Shown piece after piece: positions 1-11,504 of a stretch of DNA of 64,000 bases. The stretch's first letter is position 1. The number at the start of each line of letters is the position of its first letter. The DNA comes from Uranotaenia lowii (lineage: Eukaryota; Arthropoda; Insecta; Diptera; Culicidae): positions 277,222,413-277,286,412 of the forward strand of contig NC_073692.1 of the NCBI RefSeq assembly GCF_029784155.1. Direction: 5' to 3'. A model generated the notes under the pieces. That model saw only the letters and a program-made list of their open reading frames with translations, did no database searches and was not told the origin of the DNA. Position numbers and translations under genes: made by a program.

Positions 1-109
<109 letters not shown>

Positions 110-149
110 TCAAAATGAGGGGTGTTCATGTTTTAAAAATGCAAAAATG

Positions 150-445
150 AAAGAAATACGTCAAGTTGATATTGACCAAAATTTGACCGCATCACCGATG
201 ATGTACTTCACTCCAATGCTTGATTTGAACTTTGACATTTTTGACATTCAGATACAGTAATTTTCTGAATAACCAACGGTTTTTTTCAGTTATCAATTTG
301 ATAACGATGGATTTTGAAGAAAACTGTTGACAACTTTTTTTTCTTTTTCTTTTGTTTTGAAAATATCTGACAAAACGCGTAAATTTTAAATTTAAAAAAA
401 ATAAATATAAACAGAACCTTCTTGCCATAATCATCTTTATTTCAA
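150..445 (+). repeat. Dispersed repeat family A, copy 1
   Basis: This stretch matches 38165-38430 (same strand) and the reverse complement of 51400-51700. Shared blocks include CTTCACTCCAATGCTTGATT-like text, a CAGTAATT...TTATCAATTTGATAA block and a T-rich tract followed by AAAATATCT and CGC. The match is interrupted by small indels, as in old transposon copies. No coding capacity, termini or target duplication could be recognised, so the class of element is unknown. The longer copies suggest this one is incomplete at its 5' side. Confidence 0.6.
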
Positions 446-812
446 TGATCACTTTATGTTCCTTTCTATTTTCAAGCTAAATTATGCTGTCTAAGGTAGA
501 AATAACTTGTTCACCGCGATTTGCGATGCCTCCGCAAATCCTACACCATCATCGATAGCGAATGAAAAATTACTGTTTGAATTTTATCGAGAGGAAAATT
601 AATCACTTTCGCTCGAACTTGGGGCGCTTTTTCGGCTTCGTAGTCCACCTTTTGTACGGAATCATCCAAACTAACGAACGGGGATGTGTTTTTATTTCTT
701 TGGGAAGGTAGCGGCGAAACAAGAGTCGATCCTGCCAGAGGCAGCAAATTTTCGTGCAAAATCGGCCTTTTTCCTTATCGCACTTTTTGCTCCCACCCAC
801 CCATAGTTCTTA
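446..812. other. Unassigned, less AT-rich segment with short open frames
   Basis: This moderately GC-rich interval contains overlapping short minus-strand open frames (for example 759-541 and 800-603). No splice signals or recognised family support them as exons. They lie immediately downstream, on the minus strand, of the candidate exon at 990-813, so a 3' continuation of that gene is possible. Nothing further can be supported. Confidence 0.4.
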
Positions 813-990
813 TTACGCACAGCGAGTGAATAGAACTCCAGTCAGCGTTCTCCCACACCCACAGAACCCGTTAAAAATCGCATAATTTGAAGAAGAATCC
901 GAAACGGCTAGCTCGCCGACGTGGGTGTGTATGTCGAACGTATTTATCGGTTCATTGAGTTTTCTGCCGACGAAATTTAAATTTAGACGT
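813..990 (-). CDS. Candidate internal or terminal coding exon, unknown protein
   Basis: On the minus strand, positions 1020-991 read as a textbook 3' splice site: an uninterrupted pyrimidine-rich tract ending in TTGTTCAG, with a branch-like CACTGAT upstream. The segment from 990 stays open for 59 codons to TAA at 815-813. If joined to the candidate first exon ending at 12957 (two bases left over), the frame is exactly the open one, which has a one-in-three probability by chance. The product has no domain I recognise; it includes the run FDIHTHVGEL. A GTAATA at 816-811 overlaps the stop, so the exon might instead end at 817 with a donor. What is seen is an acceptor and an open frame; that it is a gene is inference. 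Confidence 0.27.
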
Positions 991-999
991 CTGAACAAA

Positions 1000-1850
1000 A
1001 GGCAAAAGAAAACAACAGAATCAGTGTTAAAAATCGAATCGATTTTTCATTCATATAGGGTGAGTGACCTTACTTTGGACAAGGAGCCTTCTTTGGTCCT
1101 AAAATGGCGAAAATTGGAAAAAAAAATGTTGATGTCAAATATTTAAGAAACTCCTTTGCTAACAATGAACTCTTATTCTTCCTTAATTCTATCAATTTGT
1201 CAAATGCCAAAAAAAAGTTATTCTAATTTAATTTAGTAGTAAAGACAAAAAATGTTCGATGCTAACGTGAGGTGCAAAATTTATAGATTTACATAAAATA
1301 TATATTACTGTTTTGAATTGTTCTTAATATGAAATACTATTTCATGATCAACTTTGATTTAAATTTAAAATATTGAATAATTTATTGACTGTTATCGAGA
1401 AATCAAGTTGAGAAACATATGAACAAATTTTCAGTGCAACTTGCAAGTAAGATCATTAACTATGAACGGATTTTCAGAGAAAAAATACAATTTTTTATCC
1501 ATTTATGAGAGAAACATGAATTTATAGAAACCACCGCTTAAAGGGTCCAAAGTAGGGCAACTAACCCTACTTTTTTTTTTAATAATGGAAACATTATATG
1601 CGATGCTGCAACGTGTTGATTTTTTATCTTCTTTTTGAAGAGGATATCAGTTTTTAAAAGGAATTTTGTATTTTTATTAGTAACTACAAAAATGTAGAGA
1701 AAGTCTGGGAATTTCAACATGAGGACATTAGTCATGTATCAACTTACAGGAAGATCTTCAGATCTTAAATTTTCATCCATTATAATTGCTCGATACTCTA
1801 CACCAAGAACTTTTCTTGTCCAAAGCTGGACACAAACTTTGTAATCAATT
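1000..1850. other. AT-rich DNA, no gene seen
   Basis: Long A and T runs and short open frames only. Nothing resembles an RNA gene, a terminal repeat or a protein family. If the candidate minus-strand gene is real, this is intron. Confidence 0.5.
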
Positions 1851-2280
1851 TCGCGTCAAGGCGTGCCCTCTCATCGCCTTTCATCGCGATGAGCAAAAAA
1901 CAACCGTCTGATGAGTGAAGTGACTTGTTGACCTGCTCCTTTATAGCTCATATTTCTAGCAACCTCATCAAGATTAACGCCGGGCCCTATCGGGGGGGCT
2001 CATTTTCCCCGGTAGAACCTGGAAAATGGGATTTTTATAGCCACAGACGGTCCCGAAGACTTTGGCCCAGTTTCGGTGATGGATACGACACGATAAGTGC
2101 TGTTTCCTGGAAGAACTTTCCGGACCGGAAGCTGCCGAGTGCGGAGAAAAAATGAAGTGAAAGACGGCTTTCCCTTAGAATGAAAAAAAGGATGATGACG
2201 GCCGCTGCCTGGAAGAAATCTTGAAAATCAACTGTTTATCCTTGCTAAAGCGTAAATGAATGGTGGGGTGGGGCGTTGAA
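1850..2280. other. GC-richer low-repeat island, function unknown
   Basis: Base composition changes sharply from the flanks, with runs such as GCCGGGCCCTATCGGGGGGG and CGGACCGGAAGCTGCCGAG, and without the poly-A/T tracts typical of the neighbouring repeats. A plus-strand frame is open from 1925 to 2155 but shows no recognised motif or flanking splice signals. A conserved regulatory or untranslated segment is the more economical reading. Confidence 0.3.
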
Positions 2281-5200
2281 TTAATTAAAATCTATTTTAA
2301 AATCAGATGCTTGTAATTTTCGAGTGCTTTCACGTGTAGGGTGTTCGATAGAAGGAGAACAACGCTTTCTGTCCTGCAGTTCAAGTTCATTATAAAGAAG
2401 TAGTAAAATTTAATGAAGTAACTTTTAGGTCATGAACTTTTTCAGCAGCTTTAATAAATGTAAGATCATCTTGAATTTTAGGAAGATGTTCCTAGATGTA
2501 AACATATCTATAACCTTCCCATGGCCGATTTTGGTGATAAAAGGTTCATTTTGTAGGTAATTCGTTCCTATTTCTCTAAGTTTTCAAACTGGGTCCGTAT
2601 GTTTGAGTTTGTTACCGACGAAGAATGAAAAAAATATTTCTTTTTGAAATGCTAATAACTTCCGACACCTTTTACCTTATTGAGTTGATTGAACAATGTT
2701 TTTAATTGTTCAAAATAAAACTATAAACAGATGCAAAAATAAGTGATGATTTTATGAAAGCTTTGACCGCTCTCCTGAAATATTTATAAAAAATAAACTA
2801 AACATTTTTTCAAAAAACTAGCTTTTTGGCTTTTCTTCGCTGTATTTTATTTTGCACTGAATCGAGCTCTTAAACAAAAGTTTTAGTTTTATTTCTATAG
2901 TTTGTTTCACATTTTAAAAGAACATAGGAGGAAGTGTTCCTAAATGCGCATATATAGCTGGAGATTCAGTGCAGTTTGAGGGTAATACGCATGGCACATG
3001 GCATGAAAAAAATTTAATTTTTGTATAAAGCCAAAAAAATTAAAAATTTAAACAAAATTTTTGTCAGTTTTGTTAAAATATATTTAACTTCAATTATCGT
3101 GCGTACAACATCTGTGAACAAAAATGTTAATATTTTTTCTTTCTTATTGATCTGGAAATTGGAAGTTCAACAAATTGTAGCTTTTGGCAAAGTTGTAATT
3201 GATAAGATATTGGAATAACAGACAGGTTTCGAATGCCCATATCAGGCAGGTCAAATGGCTTTATCAAGAAGATATAGATTAGTCTTATATTTTTTTTTAC
3301 TTTTTATCATTGTCACATCAAATCTACCGTCAAATCACAATCTTACAGTGAAAATTGCAGAGCTTACTGCATTGATCCGATAAAAATACTATATGAACTA
3401 AATTCTACCTTGAAATATGGCCATACCTAACTATGTTTCATGCAAAAAAAATTAGTGATAACTAAAATTTTGCCAAAATTTCAGCATTGACGTATGTTTA
3501 ACATCCGTTTCTACCATTTTAAATTAAATATTATCAATATATTGAAAGTGTTAATGAAATATAGCTGAAAATATAAATATGCGCATTTAGCCCACCGATT
3601 TCGGGAATCGGCTATTCTGACTACTTTTATTGTAAAACTATTTTCACAAAAACTGTTAGAGATTTAAACGGAAAAATGGCTCTAACGTATAGGTATAAGA
3701 AAGATGTCTGCTCATGTGCATTTAGTTTTCTGACTCCTATCTATTTGAAAATGGGAGAAAATGAATGCCTTCCAAGGCTCGAAATCGTCGTAAGGAAAGA
3801 ATGAAATTGAAATTTTCCTTTATTCGTCTCACTTCAACAAATTTCAATTTCAATGAGTTCACTTTCATTAATCGAATGAAAGTGAAGCTATTTTGAATTA
3901 AACGTTTTGTGCTCATTTTTGATTGACGATTGAAAGTGAAAATGCCGGTGCCTTCCTTATGTGCATTTGGCCCACCTTTCCCCTTATTGGTATCCCAACA
4001 ATCTCTGTTTTTCGGTATATTGGAATGAAACTGAAAAAAAATTATGTATCTAGGCTTCGTGTCATATGGATCCGAACGGGGTGAGGAGGAGTAATAAATA
4101 ATAATTTATTCATCCTTTTTAAAATATTCCCGAAGGGGTTTTTTACGTACCACCTGAAAGTTGCAAAACACTTCTGTTGCAGCATCAAACCATATCATAA
4201 TTTGCAATACTTTCGAACATCCTGACTAGCTACAACTGAATGTTTAACCAATAACACGAATTTCGGGGTAACTTTGATCACCCAACTGATTATAGGCCGA
4301 ATCTATACTACACACGGAAAAAAAATATATAGATTTATTAGTTATATTACGCGTCCACATGAACACAACGCCATCCTGGGCCTGAACAAAAAAAAAATTA
4401 AAAAAAAATTTCAAAATCAAAATCGTTTTTATCAACCGAGAGAACATCATAAATATTCAAAAAATATTGAACAACTTACGTAGTAAAATTTATTTAGAGA
4501 CATTTTGGAGGATTTCGTTTTTTCCCTTTTCTTCGGCCTACCCGAATCAAAGTATGCGCGCTGCAACATTTATGTCCAAGCGGATGAATCTGAAACGGAA
4601 AACAACTGTTAGTAGAACAAATCAACTTAAACAATAAATTAAACAAAGTAAAGACGCGAAAGACCTACTTTGTTAGGTTAAATGTGTCTATAAATTAAAA
4701 AAAAAAACAAATTAAACTTACATATTCGCTTTTTGATGTGTGTCCTCCAAAAAATAACTTCCACCATTTTCTGTTTTTGTGACGTTCTAAAAATAAATTT
4801 TAGAATCTTTAATTTAACCTGATTAAAATAGCCAGATCGGCCATATGTTAGCCATATTAGCGATGAGCAGATGAGAAATCCTCGACATCCAAAACAACTT
4901 TACAGCAACGCTGATTTGTTCGTAGATATCGATGTTGATCGAGTAAAACGGTACGTTGAATTGAAAATCATTGGCATGGAAGAGGCAAGCATACGAGTTT
5001 ATATAACAACTCGGAAATAGACTTTTTTATCCGTGCAATGTTATTTGAGACAAATTTATAATACCATCAAACTATCAATAATTGAAAATATCAGATGCAA
5101 TCATGTTTTGTTTTGCTCGAATAAAATTATCATGTTTTGAGACACAAACGTTTATATTCGAAAGCCCACAATGATGCTGAGTACGTTTAGGCGTAAATAA

Positions 5201-5440
5201 ATTTAAAAATTATTCATAGAAAATTTTGATTACAAAAAACATACACAATTAGAACAATCTAGATACATCCAATATTTCTGCTGCCTTTTTTCGGAAAAAA
5301 CGTTACTGTTTTTTGTACAGGATTTCTTTCGGGAGAAGAGAACAAAATTATTATGCAATTTTAAGCCGTCGTATGAAACATCTTTAGAATTCACAGAAAA
5401 TTGGTGCTGAAATTCTCAAAACCCCTTTTAAATTTTTATT
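2281..5440. other. AT-rich interval with no supportable gene
   Basis: Apart from the possible inverted-end element at 2942-3591, I see only diverged repeat-like DNA. The text TGCATTTAGCCCACC (about 3583) recurs as TGCATTTGGCCCACC (about 3962), suggesting another decayed element between or around these points. Short open frames at 3021-3218 and 4244-4483 are A/T-run artefacts without motifs. Confidence 0.45.
2942..3591. mobile_element. Possible small inverted-terminal element
   Basis: The left edge reads TAAATGCGCATATATAGCT and the right edge is close to its reverse complement, AGCTGAAAATATAAATATGCGCATTTA apart from an 8-base insertion. The interior is AT-rich and non-coding. No clear target-site duplication was found, so the call rests only on the inverted ends. 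Confidence 0.3.
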
Positions 5441-5445
5441 TCACA

Positions 5446-6510
5446 CTAGCTGACCCCGTGTGCGTTGTAACACTTTCCAAAATTAAATGAAATTTTAAGA
5501 AATTACTTTAATTTTGTTTTTTTTTATAGGTATCATAAACGCTCGGATTATGCCAAACAACTTGTATGGAAGCCCCCTTTCCCCTTCCCATCCGCAAATG
5601 CTGGAAGGAGGTAGAGATTCCATCCCTTCCCTCTCCACACTGCAAGACAGAAGGGTCTGTAAAATTCCATAGAAACATATCTTGTACTCAAATACCTTCC
5701 CATGTCAAAATTGATTTCTTTTGCTTCTATACAAAGAAAACTGTATTGGACCCCACCACATTTTCTATGTACTCACTGGAAAAAAAAGATGGTGTTTCAA
5801 ATAAATATAGAGCCATTTCTCGTACCCAAATGATTTCCCATGTCATATTTGGTTCCATTTGTTTGATAAGTTCTTGGTTTATGCAAAACAATTTTATATG
5901 TGCTTTCATACTCCCTAACTTTATCCCCAATTGAAGAAAAAAGGAGTCTCGAATGAGCATATAACCATTTATCGTATCCAAATGCCCAGCAATGTAAAAT
6001 TTGTTTCCATTTTCTCGATTAGTTCTCGAGTTATGCGAAAAATTGTAACGGAGCCCCCTCCTCTCCTTCCAATCATCCACTGGAAGGAGGCAGCATGTAG
6101 TACCAAATATTCATAGAAACATTTCTCGTAACTATTCAAATACTCTACCAAGCAAAATTTGGTTCTATTTGCTGGATAAGTTCTCGAGTTATGTTAAAAA
6201 TTGTATGAGTGCACTCTCCCACCTTAAAATTTCCCCACAGGAAGAACAAAGGGTTCTCAAAGTATTATAAAAACATTTCCCGTATCCAAATATCTTTCTA
6301 TGTCAAGTTTAGATCGATATAATTTAGAAGTTTTCCAATAATGCTGGAGAATGTAAAGGAGCCTCCTCTCCCCTTTCTATATCTCCACAAAAAGAAGAGA
6401 AGGGTTTCAAATATTCATAGAAACTTTTCTCGTACCCAAATACTCCTCCTAATCCTCTCCCTGCCTATTTCCAAGTTTCAAGCAAATCGGTTCAGTAGTT
6501 TCCGAGTCTA
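5446..6510 (-). mobile_element. Non-autonomous Helitron, 5'-truncated, minus strand
   Basis: The minus-strand 3' end lies at 5446 with the Helitron hallmark CTAG followed by T. About ten bases upstream of it is a short GTGT/ACAC hairpin. It matches the 3' ends of the two plus-strand Helitrons at 43666 and 45335. Inside are several roughly 130-150-bp units, each with a CATAACTCGA-type block, a block close to ACCAAATTTGGCATGG, and paired C-rich/G-rich tracts. Towards 6510 the element reads the 5' core (reverse of ACTACTGAACCGATTTG) up to the reverse of AGACTC. There it stops, and the foldback element begins, so the TCTG repeat and TC terminus are missing. No Rep/helicase coding is present. Confidence 0.85.
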
Positions 6511-8158
6511 GTACCACTATGTGTTTTTCTTATTAAAATATTAATGAAATTTTTCTTCTAAGGTTTGTTTTGAATTGCTTAACGGATAAATCAAGCATAA
6601 GTTTCCTTTTTTTTGGACGTAGCAATTGACTTTAAGGATCAAAAATGTGAAAAAAGGGGTGCGAAATAAAAATAGGATCACTTGAGTTTTTCAACAAAAA
6701 AAAAGAAAGGCGAATTTTTTTCGCATGTTTTTCAACATCGATTTTCTCTTATCTAGTCCCTGAAATTTCATCTAAGTTGGATTCATTTCTCTACAAAAAA
6801 AAGATTATTTTTAAAAATTTACTGTGTTAAAGTGAATAATAATGCTTCTACAAGTTATTTGAAAAATTACCATCATTTTAAAGATTTTTCAAGAATTCCA
6901 AGGTTTTCAAAGGTTTTAATAAGAGGTTTTAAGCGATGCTCCTCTAGCGGTAAGGAATTTGATATTTGAGCTATGAAACTATATTAAACTGCTTGATTTC
7001 TTCATAAACATTCATTAGTATGATACAAAATGATGAAACATAGATTTGAGACTGAATTTGAATCCAAAAAACAGGTTGGAATTCAAAAATACAAATGTTT
7101 TTTTTTTAATAGTCAAACATTATTTATCTATTTTTAAGTCATAGATGGCAGCACTTTCTTTCAATTTTACCAAATGCATGCCTATTTTCAAATATCCGGG
7201 ATTAATGAGAGAGTGCTGGATGATTTTGGTCAAGAAATAAGTACATGGTATCTTGTGAACGCCTTGGAAATTCTAAGATCACTAAATCAAAAAAAAAAAT
7301 GAATTGCATCAAGGGCACTCAAAGTGAATTTTTTGGATCGATTATCAGAATAATTTTGTACTTTTCGATGGAGTTTGATTGACCAGACGACAAGCAGTAT
7401 AATTAGAATGATTTGAAATTGAATCGAAAATTGAGATGAGCAGAAATATTTGCGGTTGTATTTTTTTTAAATCCGGAAATGCTTTCTGCAGCGTGAACTT
7501 TCACAAAACTGTGATGGGAAAATATCTCAAAACGATGAATATGGGCCTTAATAAAGCTGGAAAATCAATATTGAGACTAAATTTGGTTTTAACTGCAAGA
7601 TAGTGCTGCCATCTACGACTTGAAACAGGAATAAGTGTGGTTTACTGAAAAAAAAAATCTAAGTTTTTGATTTCCAACCTGTTTTATCTGATTCAAAATA
7701 AATCCCGAATGTCGGTTTCATCATTTCACGTCATTTTTAAGAAGAAGAAAGTGAGTAGTTTGGTAAAGAAATACAGCTCAAATATCAAATTCCTCAACGC
7801 TAAAAGAGCATCTCTTGAAACCCCCTTTTAAACCCTTCGAAAACCTTTGGAATTCTAGAAAATTCCTTGAAATGCAGTTATTTATTCAAAAAAATCGTAC
7901 AAGCATTATTATTCACTTTTAAACAGTAAATTTTAAAAAAAACTTGCATTTGTTGAAAAACTCAAGTGGTACTATTCTTAATTCGCACCCCTTTTTCACA
8001 TTTTTGCTCCTCAACGCCAATTGCTTAGTCCAAAAAAGGAAACTCATGCTTGATTTATCCGTTAATCAATTCAGAACAAACTGTAGAAGAAAATTTTCGT
8101 GATTTTCAATCATTCATAATTTAACAAGCAAAACACATAGTGGTACTATTCTTATTTC
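6511..8158. mobile_element. Foldback element with about 0.6-kb terminal inverted repeats
   Basis: The left edge begins AGTACCACTATGTGTTTTT and the right edge ends AACACATAGTGGTACT. Inverted similarity continues inward for most of 6511-7180 against 8158-7590, leaving about 0.4 kb of non-repeated centre. Matched landmarks include the GGATAAATCAAGCATAAG block (about 6582) against 8045-8060, the GGGGTGCGAA block (6656) against 7985, and GATGGCAGCACT (7145) against AGTGCTGCCATC (7603). There is no transposase frame. One arm recurs alone at 17190-17760. Its left edge coincides with the truncation of the minus-strand Helitron. No target duplication was identified. Confidence 0.75.
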
Positions 8159-8159
8159 G

Positions 8160-8724
8160 CTCACTGTATATACATATATAAATTAGATCGATTTTACTTA
8201 ACAATGAGAAGTTTTAAATTTTTCGTACTTTATTTCACCAAAATTAGAAGTGGTAGATAAAATCTGCTAAATAATTTATATTCAAAACGCCACAATCTTC
8301 TTTAATAATTTATCAAAACACCGGCAGCAAAAATACTGCTCCCCTATAAATGTGTCAAATATTGTACAATTTTGAAACTTTGAATTTATTGATAGGAATT
8401 GGAATTTATCGTTTATTCAATGACGGTAACTTTTGTAAAATTACATCATGTCAAATCAAGGAGATTTCTCAGATTTTTATTTCATATGAAGTTAATGAAG
8501 ATTTATGTAATATTTTTACAATTTATACAAACCAAGAAAAACATTTAATTCTGAGAACACAGTTATTTCAAAAAGAGCTTCACGTGCCATAAAAAAACCA
8601 TGCTTCAGAGCGTTGGATTTTTTTTAAATAGATTTTGTAAAATATTTCACAGCTTTGAGTGTCACCTTAAGTGCCATTTTTGACTAAATTTTACATTCAT
8701 GGTAGAGGTTCCTGTACTGGTATT
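8160..8724. other. AT-rich DNA, no gene seen
   Basis: The 80-codon plus-strand open frame at 8350-8592 has no recognised motif, no splice context and the composition of its surroundings. I do not regard it as a gene. Confidence 0.45.
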
Positions 8725-9224
8725 NNNNNNNNNNNNNNNNNNNNNNNNNNNNNNNNNNNNNNNNNNNNNNNNNNNNNNNNNNNNNNNNNNNNNNNNNNNN
8801 NNNNNNNNNNNNNNNNNNNNNNNNNNNNNNNNNNNNNNNNNNNNNNNNNNNNNNNNNNNNNNNNNNNNNNNNNNNNNNNNNNNNNNNNNNNNNNNNNNNN
8901 NNNNNNNNNNNNNNNNNNNNNNNNNNNNNNNNNNNNNNNNNNNNNNNNNNNNNNNNNNNNNNNNNNNNNNNNNNNNNNNNNNNNNNNNNNNNNNNNNNNN
9001 NNNNNNNNNNNNNNNNNNNNNNNNNNNNNNNNNNNNNNNNNNNNNNNNNNNNNNNNNNNNNNNNNNNNNNNNNNNNNNNNNNNNNNNNNNNNNNNNNNNN
9101 NNNNNNNNNNNNNNNNNNNNNNNNNNNNNNNNNNNNNNNNNNNNNNNNNNNNNNNNNNNNNNNNNNNNNNNNNNNNNNNNNNNNNNNNNNNNNNNNNNNN
9201 NNNNNNNNNNNNNNNNNNNNNNNN
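8725..9224. other. Assembly gap (500 N)
   Basis: Exactly 500 N, the same length as the second gap in the window, so the size is a placeholder. Open frames crossing it are meaningless. Confidence 1.
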
Positions 9225-9337
9225 TTCGTATTTGGTTTACATTATTTTGGTCCAGATTTTGAGTTGAAAATTTCGAAATTCAATACCAAAATTTTCATAT
9301 TCTCATCCCGCAGAGTGCGGGAGAACTTCTTCACTAC

Positions 9338-9580
9338 TTACTCTAGGGGGCCCCTTAACTTGAAAAACCTTCTAGATATTATTTCACGGAGGCACCTTGT
9401 TGTTATATTTCAAGTTTTCATTCCGGTTTTCTAATTTTGATTTCTTTCCATAGATTTGTAGAAATTGAAGTAGTATGATTTAAGTAATGTAAAAAAAATT
9501 TCCCTCGGGGGGCCCCCCTGAGCCGGGGGGCCCGGAGCAATTGCCCCTTTTGCCCCCCCTTAATCCGGCCTTGCTAATTG
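9338..9580. mobile_element. Transposon terminus with GC-rich runs, partner end not found
   Basis: In an otherwise AT-rich region, C and G homopolymer runs appear, including CGGGGGGCCCCCCTGAGCC. Read on the minus strand, the right edge starts near GGCCGGATTAAGGGGGGCA, which resembles the ends of several insect DNA transposons (from memory, not checked). The other end may lie in the 9224 gap. The class is not determined. Confidence 0.4.
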
Positions 9581-9671
9581 TTCAAACTGAAACTGAAAAG
9601 CTTTGCAATTTCAAGATTTTGATTTTAACATCTTAATATTCACCTATTGAAAATATTTTGTAAGTGAGTAA

Positions 9672-9782
9672 GTCCACGTGGAAATGACCCAAACCCCTAC
9701 CCCCCTCTCCGTGGACAAGCGTGAAGATTTCCATACACCCCTCCTCCCCTAAGTTGTCCACGTGGTATGTGAACGACCCCTA
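9672..9782. repeat. Small inverted-repeat element with GTCCACGTGG ends
   Basis: GTCCACGTGG near the left edge and CCACGTGGTATG with GAACGACCCC at the right form an imperfect inverted pair around two C-rich blocks and CCGTGGACAAGCG. The size and the absence of coding suggest a MITE or its remnant. Confidence 0.45.
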
Positions 9783-9964
9783 AGCTGAATACTGCGAATT
9801 CAACGCTTGGATAGCCGTGTTGATAACATTATAAAATGAGTGATTTGGTATCCGATATTAGTAGAACTTTTATAAAATAAGAAGAACTACAATTAAAAAC
9901 CTGCAGAGTGAGTCTATAAACAAGGTTTTAGCGAAAGTCTTTTTAGAAATTTCTAATTACTGTA

Positions 9965-10259
9965 GAACCACGCTTATTCGAGCTTCCGCGTGGCCCAAGC
10001 CTCCGTTTCCATACAAAATCCTTGTTAAGTTATATTTATACATATATTGTTTTGCTATGAAATCGTTGTTTTCGGTGAGTTTAAAGTCTTGAATTGCAAA
10101 AAACGCCGATTTAACAAACCCATGCTTTTACCTAGCTATGCGCCTGGATGTTATGCAAAACCAGAGCCAAAAGATAAGATTTCCAATTTATTTTCTGTGA
10201 TCCAAGGTTTCACTTATCCGAGGTTGTTTTCCCCTGACAATCTTGGATAAGCGGGGAGC
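9965..10259. mobile_element. Pogo/Tigger-like MITE
   Basis: The terminal inverted repeats are GAACCACGCTTATTCGAGC on the left and, read on the minus strand, GCTCCCCGCTTATCCAAGA on the right. Each is flanked by TA (9963-9964 and 10260-10261), the target duplication of Tc1/mariner/pogo elements. CGCTTATCCGA-type termini are typical of the pogo group. A second CACTTATCCGAGG lies internally at about 10211. There is no transposase, so the element is non-autonomous. Confidence 0.65.
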
Positions 10260-10481
10260 TACTTTAAATAAAATTCGAATATACGTCGGTCGCATATGTT
10301 TACATGCTTAAGAAACTGAATTTCCATAAAATAACACATGGAAAAATTAAAAAAATGGTTAATATATAATTTGAAGACCAAAAATATAAGACTAAATCAA
10401 TTTACGCTTCCTTAAAAATGGTGGTTTTAATTTTTCTTTTCGTTATAGGATGGGAGGGAAACTATTTTTTATTTCTATAAA

Positions 10482-11092
10482 TACAGACCCCGTTCGATTT
10501 TGGCAACACGCCCGTACATTTTGTGTTGCCAAAATCGAATGTTGCCAAAAACGAACGTTTTTTTTTCTCATCGTATTTTTCAGTTATTTTTACAAAATAA
10601 CTATTATTATTATCAAAAACGTTGGTTTTAGTCAGTTTCCGACCATTTGTAGTATTTTTTTATATTTTTTTTCATTATGTTTTTGATGCAGTTTGCACTT
10701 TTCTTGTTTTGTTTATAATGTTTGTTTTCATGTGTCATATTTGCTGTTTTTGTCAATCTTCATCATTTTTAGTTGTTTTTTGTCATATCCGGTCTTTTGT
10801 TTGAATTTGTTTTTTAACTTTTTGAATTTTTCATCTTTTTGTCATTTTTGATTACTTAATCAAATTTTAAAAAATCTTTGGTTTTTATTGTTGCATTTTA
10901 TCACCATTTCAGAACATAAAAACGTATTTTTGATGTTTTTTTGAATTAAATTGATCATGTTATAACGAAAACTAAAAGGTAATGTTGTTTCTAAAAACCG
11001 TTCGATTTTGGCACATGTGCCAAAATCGGATGTTGCCAAAATCGAATGTTGCCAAAATCGAATGTTGCCAAAAACGAACGGAATCTGTACCT
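10482..11092. mobile_element. MITE with GTTGCCAAAATCG repeats at its ends
   Basis: The left end reads TACAGACCCCGTTCG and the right end, on the minus strand, GTACAGATTCCGTTCG. Both ends carry tandem or inverted copies of a GTTGCCAAAATCGAAT module (about 10498-10555 and 11003-11085), including the palindromic GGCACATGTGCC. The interior is T-rich and non-coding. Partial relatives occur at 11403-11480, 13281-13425 and 23125-24650. The short open frames inside are T-run artefacts. Confidence 0.7.
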
Positions 11093-11274
11093 ACAAACCT
11101 CATAGATATTTGTTTTTCAAATAATATGATAAAGATTAACACGGTAAACAACCCTAATCAAAACTTTAAAAAGACTTACCAAAATAATAAAACTCTCGTG
11201 ATCAAATTTGTTATAATGATGCAATAAAGTTTCCAAAATTTCGATAAGACAAATGACTAATTTTGATTTATATT

Positions 11275-11312
11275 TTATGTGAACCCGAGCAAGGCCGGGT
11301 AAATTCAAATAG
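11275..11312 (+). mobile_element. Possible Helitron 3' end, second family
   Basis: The text CCCGAGCAAGGCCGGG forms a short hairpin followed about ten bases later by ATAGT, a layout like a Helitron terminus (CTRR then T) with one changed base. A similar sequence at 34376-34409 ends CTAA. The 5' ends were not found, so element extents are unknown. Confidence 0.3.
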
Positions 11313-11402
11313 TCATACATAAAATACAGTATGTAAAACAGTTTTTTTTTAATTCACCGGAAGACCAGGAAATGCTGTCAAAACTATCGTTGAATCTTCA
11401 CA

Positions 11403-11480
11403 TACAGAACTCGTTCGATTTTGGCATCATGCCCTAAAATTTTTAGGTTTTCAAAGTCGAATGTTGCAAAAATCGAACAT
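11403..11480. repeat. Terminal fragment of the GTTGCCAAAATCG MITE
   Basis: It begins TACAGAACTCGTTCGATT and carries GCAT and GTTGCAAAAATCGAAC modules, matching the left end of the element at 10482. The rest of the element is absent. Confidence 0.6.
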
Positions 11481-11504
11481 CACTAATCACTAATCACTAA
11501 TCGT

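Noticed and set aside
8671..9267. Frames of about 190 codons crossing the first gap
   Set aside because: Almost entirely N. They carry no sequence information.
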